Of a stretch of 64,000 nt of DNA, positions 45,605 to 56,000 are shown one piece after another. The notes under the pieces were generated by a model. The model was not told where the DNA came from. It worked only from the letters and a program-made list of their open reading frames with translations, and did not search any database. The stretch's first letter is position 1; each line of letters starts with the position of its first letter. Position numbers and translations under genes: made by a program. The stretch covers positions 2,232,001-2,296,000 of the forward strand of contig JAMXSV010000003.1 of NCBI GenBank assembly GCA_027559495.1, in the 5' to 3' direction. Source of the stretch: Aurifilum marmelostoma. Its lineage: Eukaryota > Ascomycota > Sordariomycetes > Diaporthales > Cryphonectriaceae.

Positions 45605-47457
45605 ATGTCGAGGCAAACCCTCTCACAGAGTCCAGCTGCGTCGCAGCCTGGAATGGTCGACTCGCTTGATTCTATGCTCGATCTGTCGGGCTACGAGGAC
45701 GCTGGCTACACATCGCCATCCATGTCCCCCGCCGGCTCCAAGACTCCCTTCGCGAGACCAGTCAACGCTGCCGTCCAGAACGCACCCACGTCGCTGCTCT
45801 CCACTGCGCAGCCCCTGACTGGCCCTAGCCACCAGTACGACCTCTACAAGCAGCAGACCGGTATCATCCCCGGCGCCCTGGCCAACACTCTCCAGGTCAA
45901 CCAGAACAACTCCCAGATCACTGGCTACCAGCAGTTCGACATTGATGCCTATTTCGCCAACCTGAACAGCGTTGACTACGGCTTCAACACCTCCCCAGCC
46001 CAGACCATCGGCGCCTCGGACATCGACATGGAGTTCGAGTCTCCCTCGGGCCCCTACTTCAATGAGTCCACCATCAACCCCAACGCCATCGGAGGTCAGG
46101 AGGGTCTGCCATCGCCTCCCGTCGTGTCCACCCAGAGCAACGTGGGCCGTATGTGGCCCGGTATGCACCAGCAGGCTGCCATGGCCAAGGCGCAGGCCCA
46201 GCAGCGCCAGCAGCAGCAGATCATCGCCCAGCAGCAGCAGAGGGCCAGTCAGCAGGCCGCCAAGCAGCAGCAGCACCGCCCTAGCAAGTCTGCGCAGCCC
46301 ACCGACCCCATCGTCGAGCAGAAGATCACCCAGCTCCTGAACTCCATGCGTGCCAGGAGCGGTGGCCCCGACCTGGACAACGCCCCCCTCATGAACGTCC
46401 CCCGGCCCAAGAAGGACGAGGACGATATGGACGAGGACGAGAGGCTGCTGGCAAGCGAGGAGGGCAAGAAGCTCAGCAGCAAGGAGCGCCGCCAGCTGCG
46501 GAACAAGGTCTCCGCCCGTGCTTTCCGGTCCCGGAGAAAGGGTAAGTTCAAAACAACACACCACCATCACCCCCCCACCCTCATACATCCTAGATGACAT
46601 TGCTAACGAGAGAAACAGAATACATCACCCAGCTCGAGTCTGAGATTGCCAACAAGGTTACCGAGAATGGTGACCTGCGCGCCCAGAACCGTGCTCTGAT
46701 CGATGAGAACAAGCGTCTGTCGGACCTGACCCGCATGCTCCTCTCGTCGCCCTCCTTCTCGGGCTTCCTCGAGAACCTCAGCGCCAACCCCTCGCAGCTC
46801 CCCCAGGCTGCGCCCCAGGTTGAGCAGCAGCAGCAGCAGCAGCAGGCCCCCAGACAGGCGCCCAAGGACGTCAACCCCTACGCCCAGCAGCACATGCAGC
46901 GCCAGAACGTCGGCGTGGCCATGATGCCTGAGCAGAACATGGACTTTGCTGCCTTTGGTGACTTCCAGCCTCAGGTCTACGCCGTGCTCGAGACCCCCGA
47001 GGCTCCTCTCAACATCGACACCGCCGCCCTTGCCGGCAAGACCTCCAACTTTGTCGGCGAGTCCTTCGATTCCTCTGAGGATGAGAAGGTCGAGATGCCC
47101 ATGATCGAGCAGCCTCCTGTCTTTGAGGAGAAGGCCACCGCGCCCAAGCTCATCGAGACGCCTGCTACCGTCGTGGATGACGACTTCGAGAACGACCCCG
47201 AGTTCGCTCTCTACCATGACTCCCCGTCAGCCGCTGCCGAGACCACCGAGACCACCGAGATGGACACCGAGGACCTGTCAGAGGTTGCAATCTTTGGTGG
47301 TATCCAGTCCGACAAGTTCCTGGCGCGCTACGAGCTCCTGGACGCCTCAGAAGAGGAGCAGAACGCCGCGCTGGCCATGGCCGCCGTACAGAGGAGACTC
47401 GCCAGCCTTGAGGGTGTCTGTGCGAGGTTAGAGATGCTCACCTCTGCCGATATATGA
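45605..47457 (+). CDS. bZIP transcription factor
   Basis: Nuclear DNA-binding regulator. Exons 45605-46541 and 46619-47457 (intron with GCTAAC branch site), 591 residues. The bZIP lies at about residues 290-350: basic region KERRQLRNKVSARAFRSRRK with the N-x7-R signature, then a leucine zipper starting EYITQLESEIANKVTENG. The single intron cuts precisely between basic region and zipper. Before it are a Gln-rich stretch (about 46180-46280) and an acidic segment; after it LLSSPSFSGFLENLS, a second Gln run, and an acidic C terminus with EEEQNAALAMAAVQRRL. The VSARAFRSRRKEYI type is conserved in filamentous ascomycetes; I cannot assign a studied ortholog. Not frame-broken. Confidence 0.9.
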
Positions 47458-47918
47458 TCGGTAGATCTATTGTGTCATCTCTCTCCTTTGCTATACTGTC
47501 GTCATTTTTATTCAACGCGGTCGAAGTTGGTCACAGCCACACACCTACACTCACACATCATGTTCCCTTGTTGTCAAAAATTCTCTGTAAATGGATATAA
47601 GACGTATCGGATTTTAACTTGGCTAATGGCGTTTGGGCTTGGGGCACTCTAAATGCCGAGTAAAGACCTCGAGCATATGTCTTCTTCTTTGTTTTTTTTT
47701 TTTTTTTGGTAGCGGTTGGCACTTTTTCAAGAACGCGGACGTTGGGTCGTGGATATGGCTCTTTTCATGAGATCAACAAGTTTAGGAATAGGGCCCATGG
47801 ACACAAAGGTTGATTTACAAGGTTGACGTGGACGACGTTTGTCGTGCCACTGCCGATAGCATTAGAACACCATTCATCATGGCAATAAAAACATAACTTT
47901 CAAATTATCTACTTCATC
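47458..47918. other. bZIP 3' region
   Basis: Contains the bZIP 3' UTR with a T16-type run near 47691-47707. No gene is seen. Confidence 0.65.
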
Positions 47919-48430
47919 CTACCTATTCGTGACTTGATTTTGTCTCCGAAACATCTTTCGAGTGTTCAAAAAGAGATTTTGTTTCCAGAGCTGTTGAGCC
48001 ATTCTGCAAGTACTGCCATATATCGTTCTCCCGATTTGTGACTTATTCTGTAAAGTGTTCCACCGTATCGTACCATCGCCCAACACCAGTCCCACAGCAT
48101 CATTGTGAGAGAGGTCATTCACAGATGGGTTGGTGGTGAGACCAAAGCTTAGCGGTCCGAACCGGTCCGAGGCGGTGTCGATCAAGTAGTCGGAGAGCCA
48201 AGCACGTACAAACAAACGTATGGCATCCCTCTTTTTCGGCTGCACTTGCGAGTCCACGGAGAAGATGGACAAGCCCTCTATTTTACCGGCGGCAGCAATT
48301 ACACCGAACCAGGGTCGCGCTTTCTTCCTTTTGAACATGAGCCCCAGGTCTTTCTTCCTCACTTCTCCGCACCTCGGGGCAGGGACGGCAGTGGCGTGCG
48401 GATGGGGTCAGGCCAACCAGAGGTGGTCAT
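47919..48430 (-). CDS. Candidate small gene, unknown function, possibly frame-broken
   Basis: The frame from 48362 to TAG 47919 encodes about 147 residues with coding-like composition (KARPWFGVIAAAGKIEGLSI; RAWLSDYLIDTASDRFGPLS; NPSVNDLSHNDAVGLVLGDG) and moderately GC-rich third positions, unlike other intergenic frames nearby. It has no ATG at its beginning. An ATG at 48430 lies in another frame and would join it if the G4 run at 48404-48407 had one more G, giving 170 residues. No known family recognised. It would diverge from the GH79 gene. It could equally be a chance frame or a decayed gene. Confidence 0.3.
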
Positions 48431-48629
48431 GATGAGCGTGTATGCACCTGTGCGTGATAGTAGGCTATAAGTATGGAGGGGTGCCCTGTTGGAGGAGGTC
48501 CCCCCCCCTTTTGTTCTACTGACAGTGATGGGCGAGACTGTGGATTGGAACAGCTGCTGGAAGAAGACCAACAAGTCTCGCTGTTTGTTTTTATATAGAA
48601 GCACAGAAATATCGGAGGGCGTCGTCGTC

Positions 48630-48667
<38 letters not shown>

Positions 48668-48789
48668 CCACGAGGCAACTGACAGGCACTTCGAGGATTG
48701 AAGCTTACTGCACCGCCGCTGCTCAGCCTCGCATCAATCTTGTCGTCTACGGTACCAAAGAGACGGACCATCTCACACGAGTACACACC
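48431..48789. other. Promoter region of the GH79 gene
   Basis: Contains a TTATATA element near 48590 and a GTT/GTC triplet stretch at about 48621-48668. No gene is seen apart from the candidate start described at 48430. Confidence 0.55.
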
Positions 48790-50439
48790 ATGTCGAACTC
48801 TCGACTGCTTCGACTTCTTCTCGCCGGGCTGGTGGGCGAATCCCTGGCGCATACCAGCTCCGTCGGCATCCCGTCCAACCTGACCACCCGTGACCTGGTC
48901 CGAGATGCCTACGGCTACTCTGTCGAGCCCGTCTGGCTCAGCTACTACACAAACACCAGCCTGATGACCACGCTCCTCCAGCAGATGGCCGATGTCACCG
49001 GCAAGGCGCCTCCCATCCGCATAGGAGGCACCACCAGCGACGAGACGACCCTCTACCCTGGTCTCGCGGGCAACCTCACCTCCAACGGGACCTCACAGTT
49101 CAACATCACCTCGGGCTGGTATGCCTCGTGGGCAGACTACTTCCCCGCCGGCACGGACATCATCTACGCGCTCAACTTCGCGGCCAACGAGAGTGACTGG
49201 GCCGACGCCCAGGCGCAGGCGGAGGCGGCGTGGGCGGCGCTGGGCGACAAGCTGGTGCTGTTTGAGCTGGGCAACGAGGTGGACCACTACGTCAGCGAGA
49301 GCTGGCGGGCGCCCGGGTGGGGGGTCGCAGAGTACATCCCGCAGTTTGACAACCTGACGGCGGGCATACAGGGCGCGGCGTGGTACGAGGAGGCGGACAC
49401 GACGGCGCCCAAGTTCCAGGCGGCGTCGTTTGCGGACCCGCCGTGGGTGCCGGACCAGCAGGACGAGATTGACAACTTCGACATCATCAACCTGACGAGG
49501 GGCGGGCTCGTCGACCCGGAGCACAACGTGATCGAGACGTACGCGGTGCACCTGTACCCGCAGTCGACATGCGACACGGAGCGCTGGCTGCGGATGCGCC
49601 TGGACCTGCTGTCGAACCACACGGTGCTCTGGCTCAACGTGTCGCAGTACGTGCCGCAGGTGGCGGCGGCGGACGCGGCCAACACCCCGCTGGTCTTTGG
49701 CGAGACCAACAGCGTGTCGTGCTCCGGCCGGTCGGGCATCAGCGACACCTTCGGCGCGGCGCTGTGGAGCGTGGACTACGTGCTGATGGCGGCGAGCATC
49801 GGCATGCCCAAGGTGTATTTCCACCTCGGGGCGCAGAGCCAGTACAGCGCGTTCACGCCTGAGCCGTACGTGCTGGACAACGAGACGCTGACGAGCGGGA
49901 TCCGGGCCAACTTCTACAGCCACTACTTTATCGCGCAGGTGGTGGCGGGGCTCGAGGACGACGACGACGACGAGGAGGCGTACGGCATCGCGGCGCTGCC
50001 CGGGGCCAACTCGAGCGACCTGAGCGGGTACGCCGTCTACAGGGGCACCGGCCTGGCCAAGGTGGTGATGCTCGACATGGGGGTGTGGAACGGCACCGAG
50101 GGGCTGAGCAACCCGAGCACGCTGAGCAGCACCGACGGCACCGTCTTCAGCAACGGGACGAGGCCCAGCTACAACATGAGCGTGACGACGTCGTGGTCTG
50201 CGGGCGAGAGCGTCCAGGTGATCCGCCTCCAGGGGCCCGGCACCAACGCCAAGAGCCTGGTCAACGTGTCGGGGGTGACCTTTGACCCCGTCACGGGGGA
50301 CAAGGCCGGAGAGCTGGCGGAGGAGTACGTCGAGGTCGGCGAGGGGGGTGTCGTACAGTTTGGCCTGGTGGAGGCGGAGGGCGTGCTGCTGCAGGTTGTC
50401 GATACCACCAACGGGTCAGCGGTCTTGTCTCGGCCGTGA
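48790..50439 (+). CDS. GH79 beta-glucuronidase-like glycoside hydrolase, secreted
   Basis: Predicted retaining glycosidase acting on glucuronic-acid side chains of plant or fungal polysaccharides outside the cell. Single exon, 549 residues. Signal peptide MSNSRLLRLLLAGLVGESLA. The TIM-barrel part includes PIRIGGTTSDET, the acid/base Glu163 in FELGNEVDHY and the nucleophile Glu305 in VFGETNSVS. The family C-terminal beta-domain follows (GYAVYRGTGLAKVVMLDMGV; VIRLQGPGTNAKS). Many Asn-X-Ser/Thr sequons suit a secreted glycoprotein. An Asp/Glu run (DDDDDEEA, about 49955-49980) is an insertion in a loop. ATG 48790 is preferred over upstream in-frame codons because it starts the signal peptide. Confidence 0.9.
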   Translation: MSNSRLLRLLLAGLVGESLAHTSSVGIPSNLTTRDLVRDAYGYSVEPVWLSYYTNTSLMTTLLQQMADVTGKAPPIRIGGTTSDETTLYPGLAGNLTSNGTSQFNITSGWYASWADYFPAGTDIIYALNFAANESDWADAQAQAEAAWAALGDKLVLFELGNEVDHYVSESWRAPGWGVAEYIPQFDNLTAGIQGAAWYEEADTTAPKFQAASFADPPWVPDQQDEIDNFDIINLTRGGLVDPEHNVIETYAVHLYPQSTCDTERWLRMRLDLLSNHTVLWLNVSQYVPQVAAADAANTPLVFGETNSVSCSGRSGISDTFGAALWSVDYVLMAASIGMPKVYFHLGAQSQYSAFTPEPYVLDNETLTSGIRANFYSHYFIAQVVAGLEDDDDDEEAYGIAALPGANSSDLSGYAVYRGTGLAKVVMLDMGVWNGTEGLSNPSTLSSTDGTVFSNGTRPSYNMSVTTSWSAGESVQVIRLQGPGTNAKSLVNVSGVTFDPVTGDKAGELAEEYVEVGEGGVVQFGLVEAEGVLLQVVDTTNGSAVLSRP

Positions 50440-50756
50440 TGACGTCTAGGGGTTCAAGGCAGTTCGCGCACATGGCCTGTGGGGGTGGTTGTGGTGGATA
50501 GCTGTGGGGTCGGGCATCTCTTGTGTGTCTTGTTGTTTAGCTGGCAGCATTCCGGAGACCAAGTGTTTCCGGAGAACAAAGTCTATTTGGGATCCTCGTG
50601 TTCAGGTGATATGGTATTGAGATGCGCCGTGTGTCTTGTCACATCTATCCCGATCATCCATTTCCATTTACCCCGTCCCGTCCTCTTCTCAGATCTCCTC
50701 TCTTGTTTCTCGATCCTCGGACATTCCCTCGACTCATCCTTCCAAGCAGAGCGAGT

Positions 50757-50790
<34 letters not shown>

Positions 50791-53072
50791 AAGTGTGTGT
50801 GTGCGTGTAAGGGTCTCGGTTCAGAGAGAAGGAAGGACAAGACCTGGTCGTATCTGTACGGATAAATCTTAGAGGAGATTTTGTCTGTCTAGTAGACGTG
50901 GACACCCGGAGGAGGTCTCATTTCGCGTCCATGTCCGTGGCTGGTGGTGAGGATTTTCCAGAAAAAGGTGGGCCGCGCTGCAGGCTGTTGGGATTAATTT
51001 ACACGATTGGCCTGTGCACTTGTTTTTTTTCCCCTTGTCGTCTGATGTTCTGACTCGACTGCGTGTTTGAGGTAAAAGTAGAGAGAGAGACCTCGTGTCG
51101 TCATGTTACTGTACTCGGGCCTGGTCTGCCACAGTAGGCTTTGGTGTATGTACAGTTCTTCTAGGGCAGGTAGGTACCTGGCCGTATAGCGTGGCGGGTA
51201 GGGTACTTAGTATGTCTATGGTGAGGCCCGTTAACTGGGGGCTGTACCTGCAGTAGCTCTGGCCTCAGAACCTCCCCCCCCCCTCTTCTCCTCCTCCTCC
51301 TATGGATCGGATTTTCCATCTTCTTCTTGGCCATGTGTCATTACAAAATCATAATCCTGTGAGCACAAGGTCACATCTCTCTCTCTCCACAGAAATTCAT
51401 CTGATCTACGAGCTTTGACCGTCTGTGTAGAGAACAGAGAGGTTTGGAATAAATTCTCATCCCCCCCCCCCCGCGGCACGCACACACCCCCCTACAGCAC
51501 TCGGTTACAATGAGTGGCACGCACGCACACACACACACACCTCGGTATTCCGTTGGTACTATGGCAAATTGACTGCTCATCAGGCACAGACAGGGGATGG
51601 GCTGTTCCAGAGGCCCAAAGGGGGTTTAGCCTGCCATCAACAGTTGATTGATTTACAGGGGTCTCCATACCCGTACTAGCAGTAGTGCCCAGTCTGGCTG
51701 TCTGGGTACGTACCGTGTACAGGCTACTACCGCCTAGGCGTGCTAAGTAATGAGCAGGAAGGACACACCCGCAGGATAGAATGGTGTAGCGCAGCTTGTT
51801 ATCAAACTTTCTTCAAAATGTGCCCTCTTTTCTCCCCCCCCCCCTTCTGTCTCTCCAATCCACTCCCAGTCTCGGAAAATTAATCTGCTGAGCAGTATTA
51901 TCACTGTTCCCAATAGGACCCTAGCTCGGCCGTGTGTCCCACATCCAAAACCCACACCCACATAGTACTACAGTACACACACCCCTGGGGACTGCAGCAG
52001 ATGCAGCAGCCCAGACAGATGCTCTGTCGCCTTTGCTCTCAGCTACTCTCCGAGCCGGCCTTGGTCCTTTCGGGGGAGGGAAAAAAAAAAAAAAAAAGGG
52101 CAGCCAAGATATTCTGGTCTCCTGAGGCAGCAGTTGACGACATGAGACATTGCTCAAAACTATCCTGGAGTTGAGCCAGCAACTCGAATTTTGCATGCAA
52201 CTTTGCAGTTTGATCCTGTACTGAAGAATACGTACATCAGTTTCTCTTCACCTGGGGCCTCATTTTTTTTTTTTTGTTCTTTTTCACCCCTTCTTGACAG
52301 CGTACCACGGAGATGCACACGCCTTTCCCCAGTTGAGCGAACCCCCCCTTTTATTCTTTTAATTTTTTTTATTCATTTTTTTTTTTTCCCTCTCTTTCTT
52401 TTGCTCAAGACCCCCACGATCGACACGTGCTGTCCCTGTCCTGTCGTGGTTCTTCCTCTGGTTGTGAAATTTCTCTAGGCCGACACAACCTGAACACACT
52501 CTGAGGAGCGATCGATTAATTGATTGACCGGACCTCTTGTCTCTCTCCTCTCACGAGAACCAGCTCACCCCTCCCCTTTTGGGTCTGTGTGTCCAGTAGC
52601 GTCCTCTCGGGATTTGCCTTGGGGCCTGTGATCGGTCGGCTTGTAGCACCACTCGGCGCGAGCTTCACCAGATGCCCCAGACCGCAGCAGAAAGAGGCTC
52701 CACCCACTGCTGCAGAACAGACTGACGCCAAATCCGGCACTTTTTTGCCCTCTACGATCCGACGACCTCTCTCTACATCTCTCTCTCTCTCTCGCTCACC
52801 CTCTTGTACATACTCACCACTCCGCGAACCCTCCTACTACTGCCGCCCTCGTCGAGCACACCGAGTCCTTCTCGTTGCCTCCCGCCCCGCCGCTGCCTCC
52901 TCGCTGGCTGTCGCCTCTCCGCCTTCCTTCCCCCCCAGATCCTCGTTGCGAAACGACCCCTACAACAAGTATCCTCGATCAATTCTTAATCTCTCCCTGC
53001 TGTTCCGACACCCCGACTTCGAATCCGACTCTGGGAGGGGCTGGTTGGTAGCTTCATGTCGCCTCCCCCAAG
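50440..53072. other. 2.6 kb intergenic region
   Basis: No gene is recognised. Features are a (GA)n tract at about 50760-50788, C-rich runs at 51271, 51462 and 51835, A16 at 52081-52096, T runs near 52264 and 52380, and from about 52500 a C/T-rich stretch that is probably the leader of the DOCK gene. Confidence 0.7.
50760..50788. repeat. (GA)n microsatellite
   Basis: Perfect GA run in the 3' region of the GH79 gene. Confidence 0.9.
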
Positions 53073-56000
53073 ATGCCCTGGCAACCTCTGCCTCGAATCG
53101 CCTTCGCTATAGCGACCTACCCCTTCGCGCCCCAGGAGCCTCGAGATCTCCCTCTCGAGATTGGCGACGAGCTGTACATCATCGAGGAGACCACAGACGG
53201 CAATTGGCTCCGCGGCTATCTCGTGGCACAGCCCTCGCTGCTCGCCGGCCTGACCTCGGTCAAGGGCCAGACCCTCGAGGCCCGCATATACAATGGCATC
53301 TTCCCTCGCAGCTGTGTCGAGATACGTGAGGTCCTAGGCGAGCCCGACGATGTCGACACCCGCAACGGCAACGAGGCGGCGGGCGAGGAGGAGGACGACC
53401 ACGATCAGGGGGCCGACTCGGCAAAGGGCGGCCTGGCCGACGATGTGCGCAACAGGAAGGGCGCCGGCAGCGACGCCGCGGCCAGGTCGAGGAGGCGGAC
53501 AAAGGACGTGCCCCCCGGCACAGATGGCAAGCTCTCCGTCCCGGCCACGCGCCATCCCGACAGCCCCCGGCCCCAGGCCCCCGTGCCGATGCTCAAGATC
53601 GGCGACGAGACGCCCACCTCCGCCTCCGAGCCCCTTATCGACGAGATCGCCTCGTGCCTGCGCGAGTGGCACTCCACGAACCTGCACGAGCTGCTCCTGA
53701 CCCGCCAGTACCCCAGGCTCGACGGCCTGTCCCACCTCGTCACCGCCCTCTACTTTGCGAGGCAGCAGTTCCTGCACAACGTCCTCACCTCCTGGGAGTA
53801 CACACACCTGCGCGAGAGGACCGTCTGGGACCTGGTCCGCATGAACAAGCTCTGCGGCGGCGAGGTCATCGTGCGCGACCCCAAGGAGCGCGGCCGCGTC
53901 CTGACCGGCGACGACTCCGTGGTCGACGTCACCAAGCTGCAGTCCGTCATGAGCCTGCTGGACGAGCCCCCCCGCCCCGTCGTCGAGCTCACCTCCCTGC
54001 ACCACCTCCTCGTCGACATCCGGGGCCTCGCCGGCATCGTCAGCGCCTCCACCACCCTCGTCCTCTACCTCGTGAGGAGACCGCTCGCCGGCCCCCTCGC
54101 CCAGCTGTCAGAGTGCTACAGCATCGAGGTGCCCCCCGACGGGGCCATGAGCGCCCTGGGCAAGAACCCCCACGCCCTGATGCGGACCCTCTTCACCGAC
54201 CTCTCCCCCAGGACACGGGCAGTGTGCCCTCGGCCGACGCCGAGCTCTATCTGGTCGTCAAGGTCTACACCGCCGAGCAGCTCGTCACGGGGAAGCCGCG
54301 GTCGAGGTCCGGCTCTGCGTCCCGGGACACCACCACATATCACGCCGCCAGCTCGGCGCGGCCGCCGCTGTCGAGCACCAACAAGTCCATGCGCCGGAGC
54401 CTGATGTGGGGCAGCAAGAGCTCGAGGACCGCCGCGCCGCGGGGCGCCGCCATGGCCAAGCTCGACGAGGCCGCCGACGAGAGGCCCTCCTCCAGCGCGA
54501 CAGGCGGGAGCAGGGACGGCTCGCGGCCGCCGGGCACAGCGCACTCGAAAGCCTCCCAGGCCTCGAGCGACGGCTCCGGCACCACAGTGGCGGATCGGCT
54601 CGCCGGCGTCGGGTGTCTGAGGCTGAACGCCATCATGAAGCAGGACGAGGAGGTCGAGCAGGTCGTCAACATCTGGTCGCCGTCGCTGAGGTGGACGTCT
54701 GAGAAGGAAGACGCCGGCGCATGGGACCCGGTGCTCCGGGATATCCTGGACAGCAGCTCCGGGCAGTACGAGAAGTCGAGGACGGCAGAACGGCTCCAGG
54801 TGCGCCTCAAGGCCTTCGATCACCCGGACTCTGACGTGCTGGTCAAGGCCACGCCGACTCTGCTGTCGGGCATCTCCAAGACGAGGAAGATGGGCTTCTC
54901 GGGGGCGCCGACCAAGACGAGGTCCGACATCTACATCACGCTCGACGGGGCCGCGCTGTCCAAGCAGACGCTGCTGTCGAGATACGGCGGCAGCGCGACG
55001 TCCATGCTCACGAGCTGGCCGGGCAACAACCTCCAGGTCACTGTCGAGGTGCGGAAGGCATCCGGTGAGCTGATCGAGGGCGCCATATTCCCGTCGGCAA
55101 ACTCCGACGGCCTCGATACCTGGACCTCCATCGCGGTGGAGGCCGGTGAGCCGTGGAGGCAGACCCTGCGCCTCGACCTGGACGACGAGGATGTCTCGAG
55201 TGCCCACGTCGTCATGTACCTGGCCAACATGCCCAGCCCGCCGTTCGCCATGGCGTATCTCCCCCTGTGGGACCAGCAGGCTTTCGTCCGAGACGGCATG
55301 CACGGGCTGCTGCTGTACAAGCTTGACGAGTTCACCGTGTCGGCACAGGCCGGCCCGGCGGGCAAGGGAGGATATCTCACCCTGCCGTGGGGCGCAAAGG
55401 GCCACTCGGCCGAAGTCACTGGCCCGATAGCCATCCTGCGCCTCGAGACGTATCTGTGCAGCACGAGGTATTCCCAGGACCGCGTCATCCTGGCCCTGCT
55501 GAGGTGGAGGGACCGGCCCCGGGCCGAGATCCCGGGTCTGCTCCAGGAGTTCATCTTTGTCGACGAGATTGAGATCGTGAAGCTGCTCAACGACGTCCTG
55601 GACTCGCTCTTCAGCATCCTCGTCGAGTGGTCCGGTAACGACGAGTACGAGGATCTCGCCTTCACGGCCCTGGTGCGGGTGTTGGACATCACGCACGACA
55701 GGCGCTTTAATGTCGCGCCGCTGGTCGACCAGTACGCCGAGAGCAGGTTCAACTACCCCTTTGCGACGCCGTGTCTGGTCAGGTCCTTTACGCGGCTCCT
55801 GCAGAAGCCCACGGAGCCCGAGACGTCGAGGAAGCTCAGGGCCACGTTCAAGGTCACGCGCCACATCCTCAAGTTCATCACCCACGGCCGTGGGCAGCAG
55901 AAGGCCAAAGAGGCCGGGATCGGTATTACGAGGAGCGACCCCACCTTCACGCGGCACCTGCGGAGCATCTTCAAGGCCCTCGACTCGATGATGCGCAGCA

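Noticed and set aside
45623..46600. 325-codon antisense frame over the bZIP gene
   Set aside because: Leu/Gly/Val-rich shadow of the Gln-rich coding strand, no motif.
13729..54209. Programmed ribosomal frameshifting as the reason for the frame breaks
   Set aside because: No shared slippery heptamer with downstream structure; the breaks occur in unrelated genes and in both directions, always at G/C runs, which fits sequence error better.
54190..54210. Intron acceptor CTCTCCCCCAG as an explanation of the DOCK frame change
   Set aside because: No donor upstream gives a frame-restoring intron without deleting the TLFTDLS segment, which is characteristic of the family.
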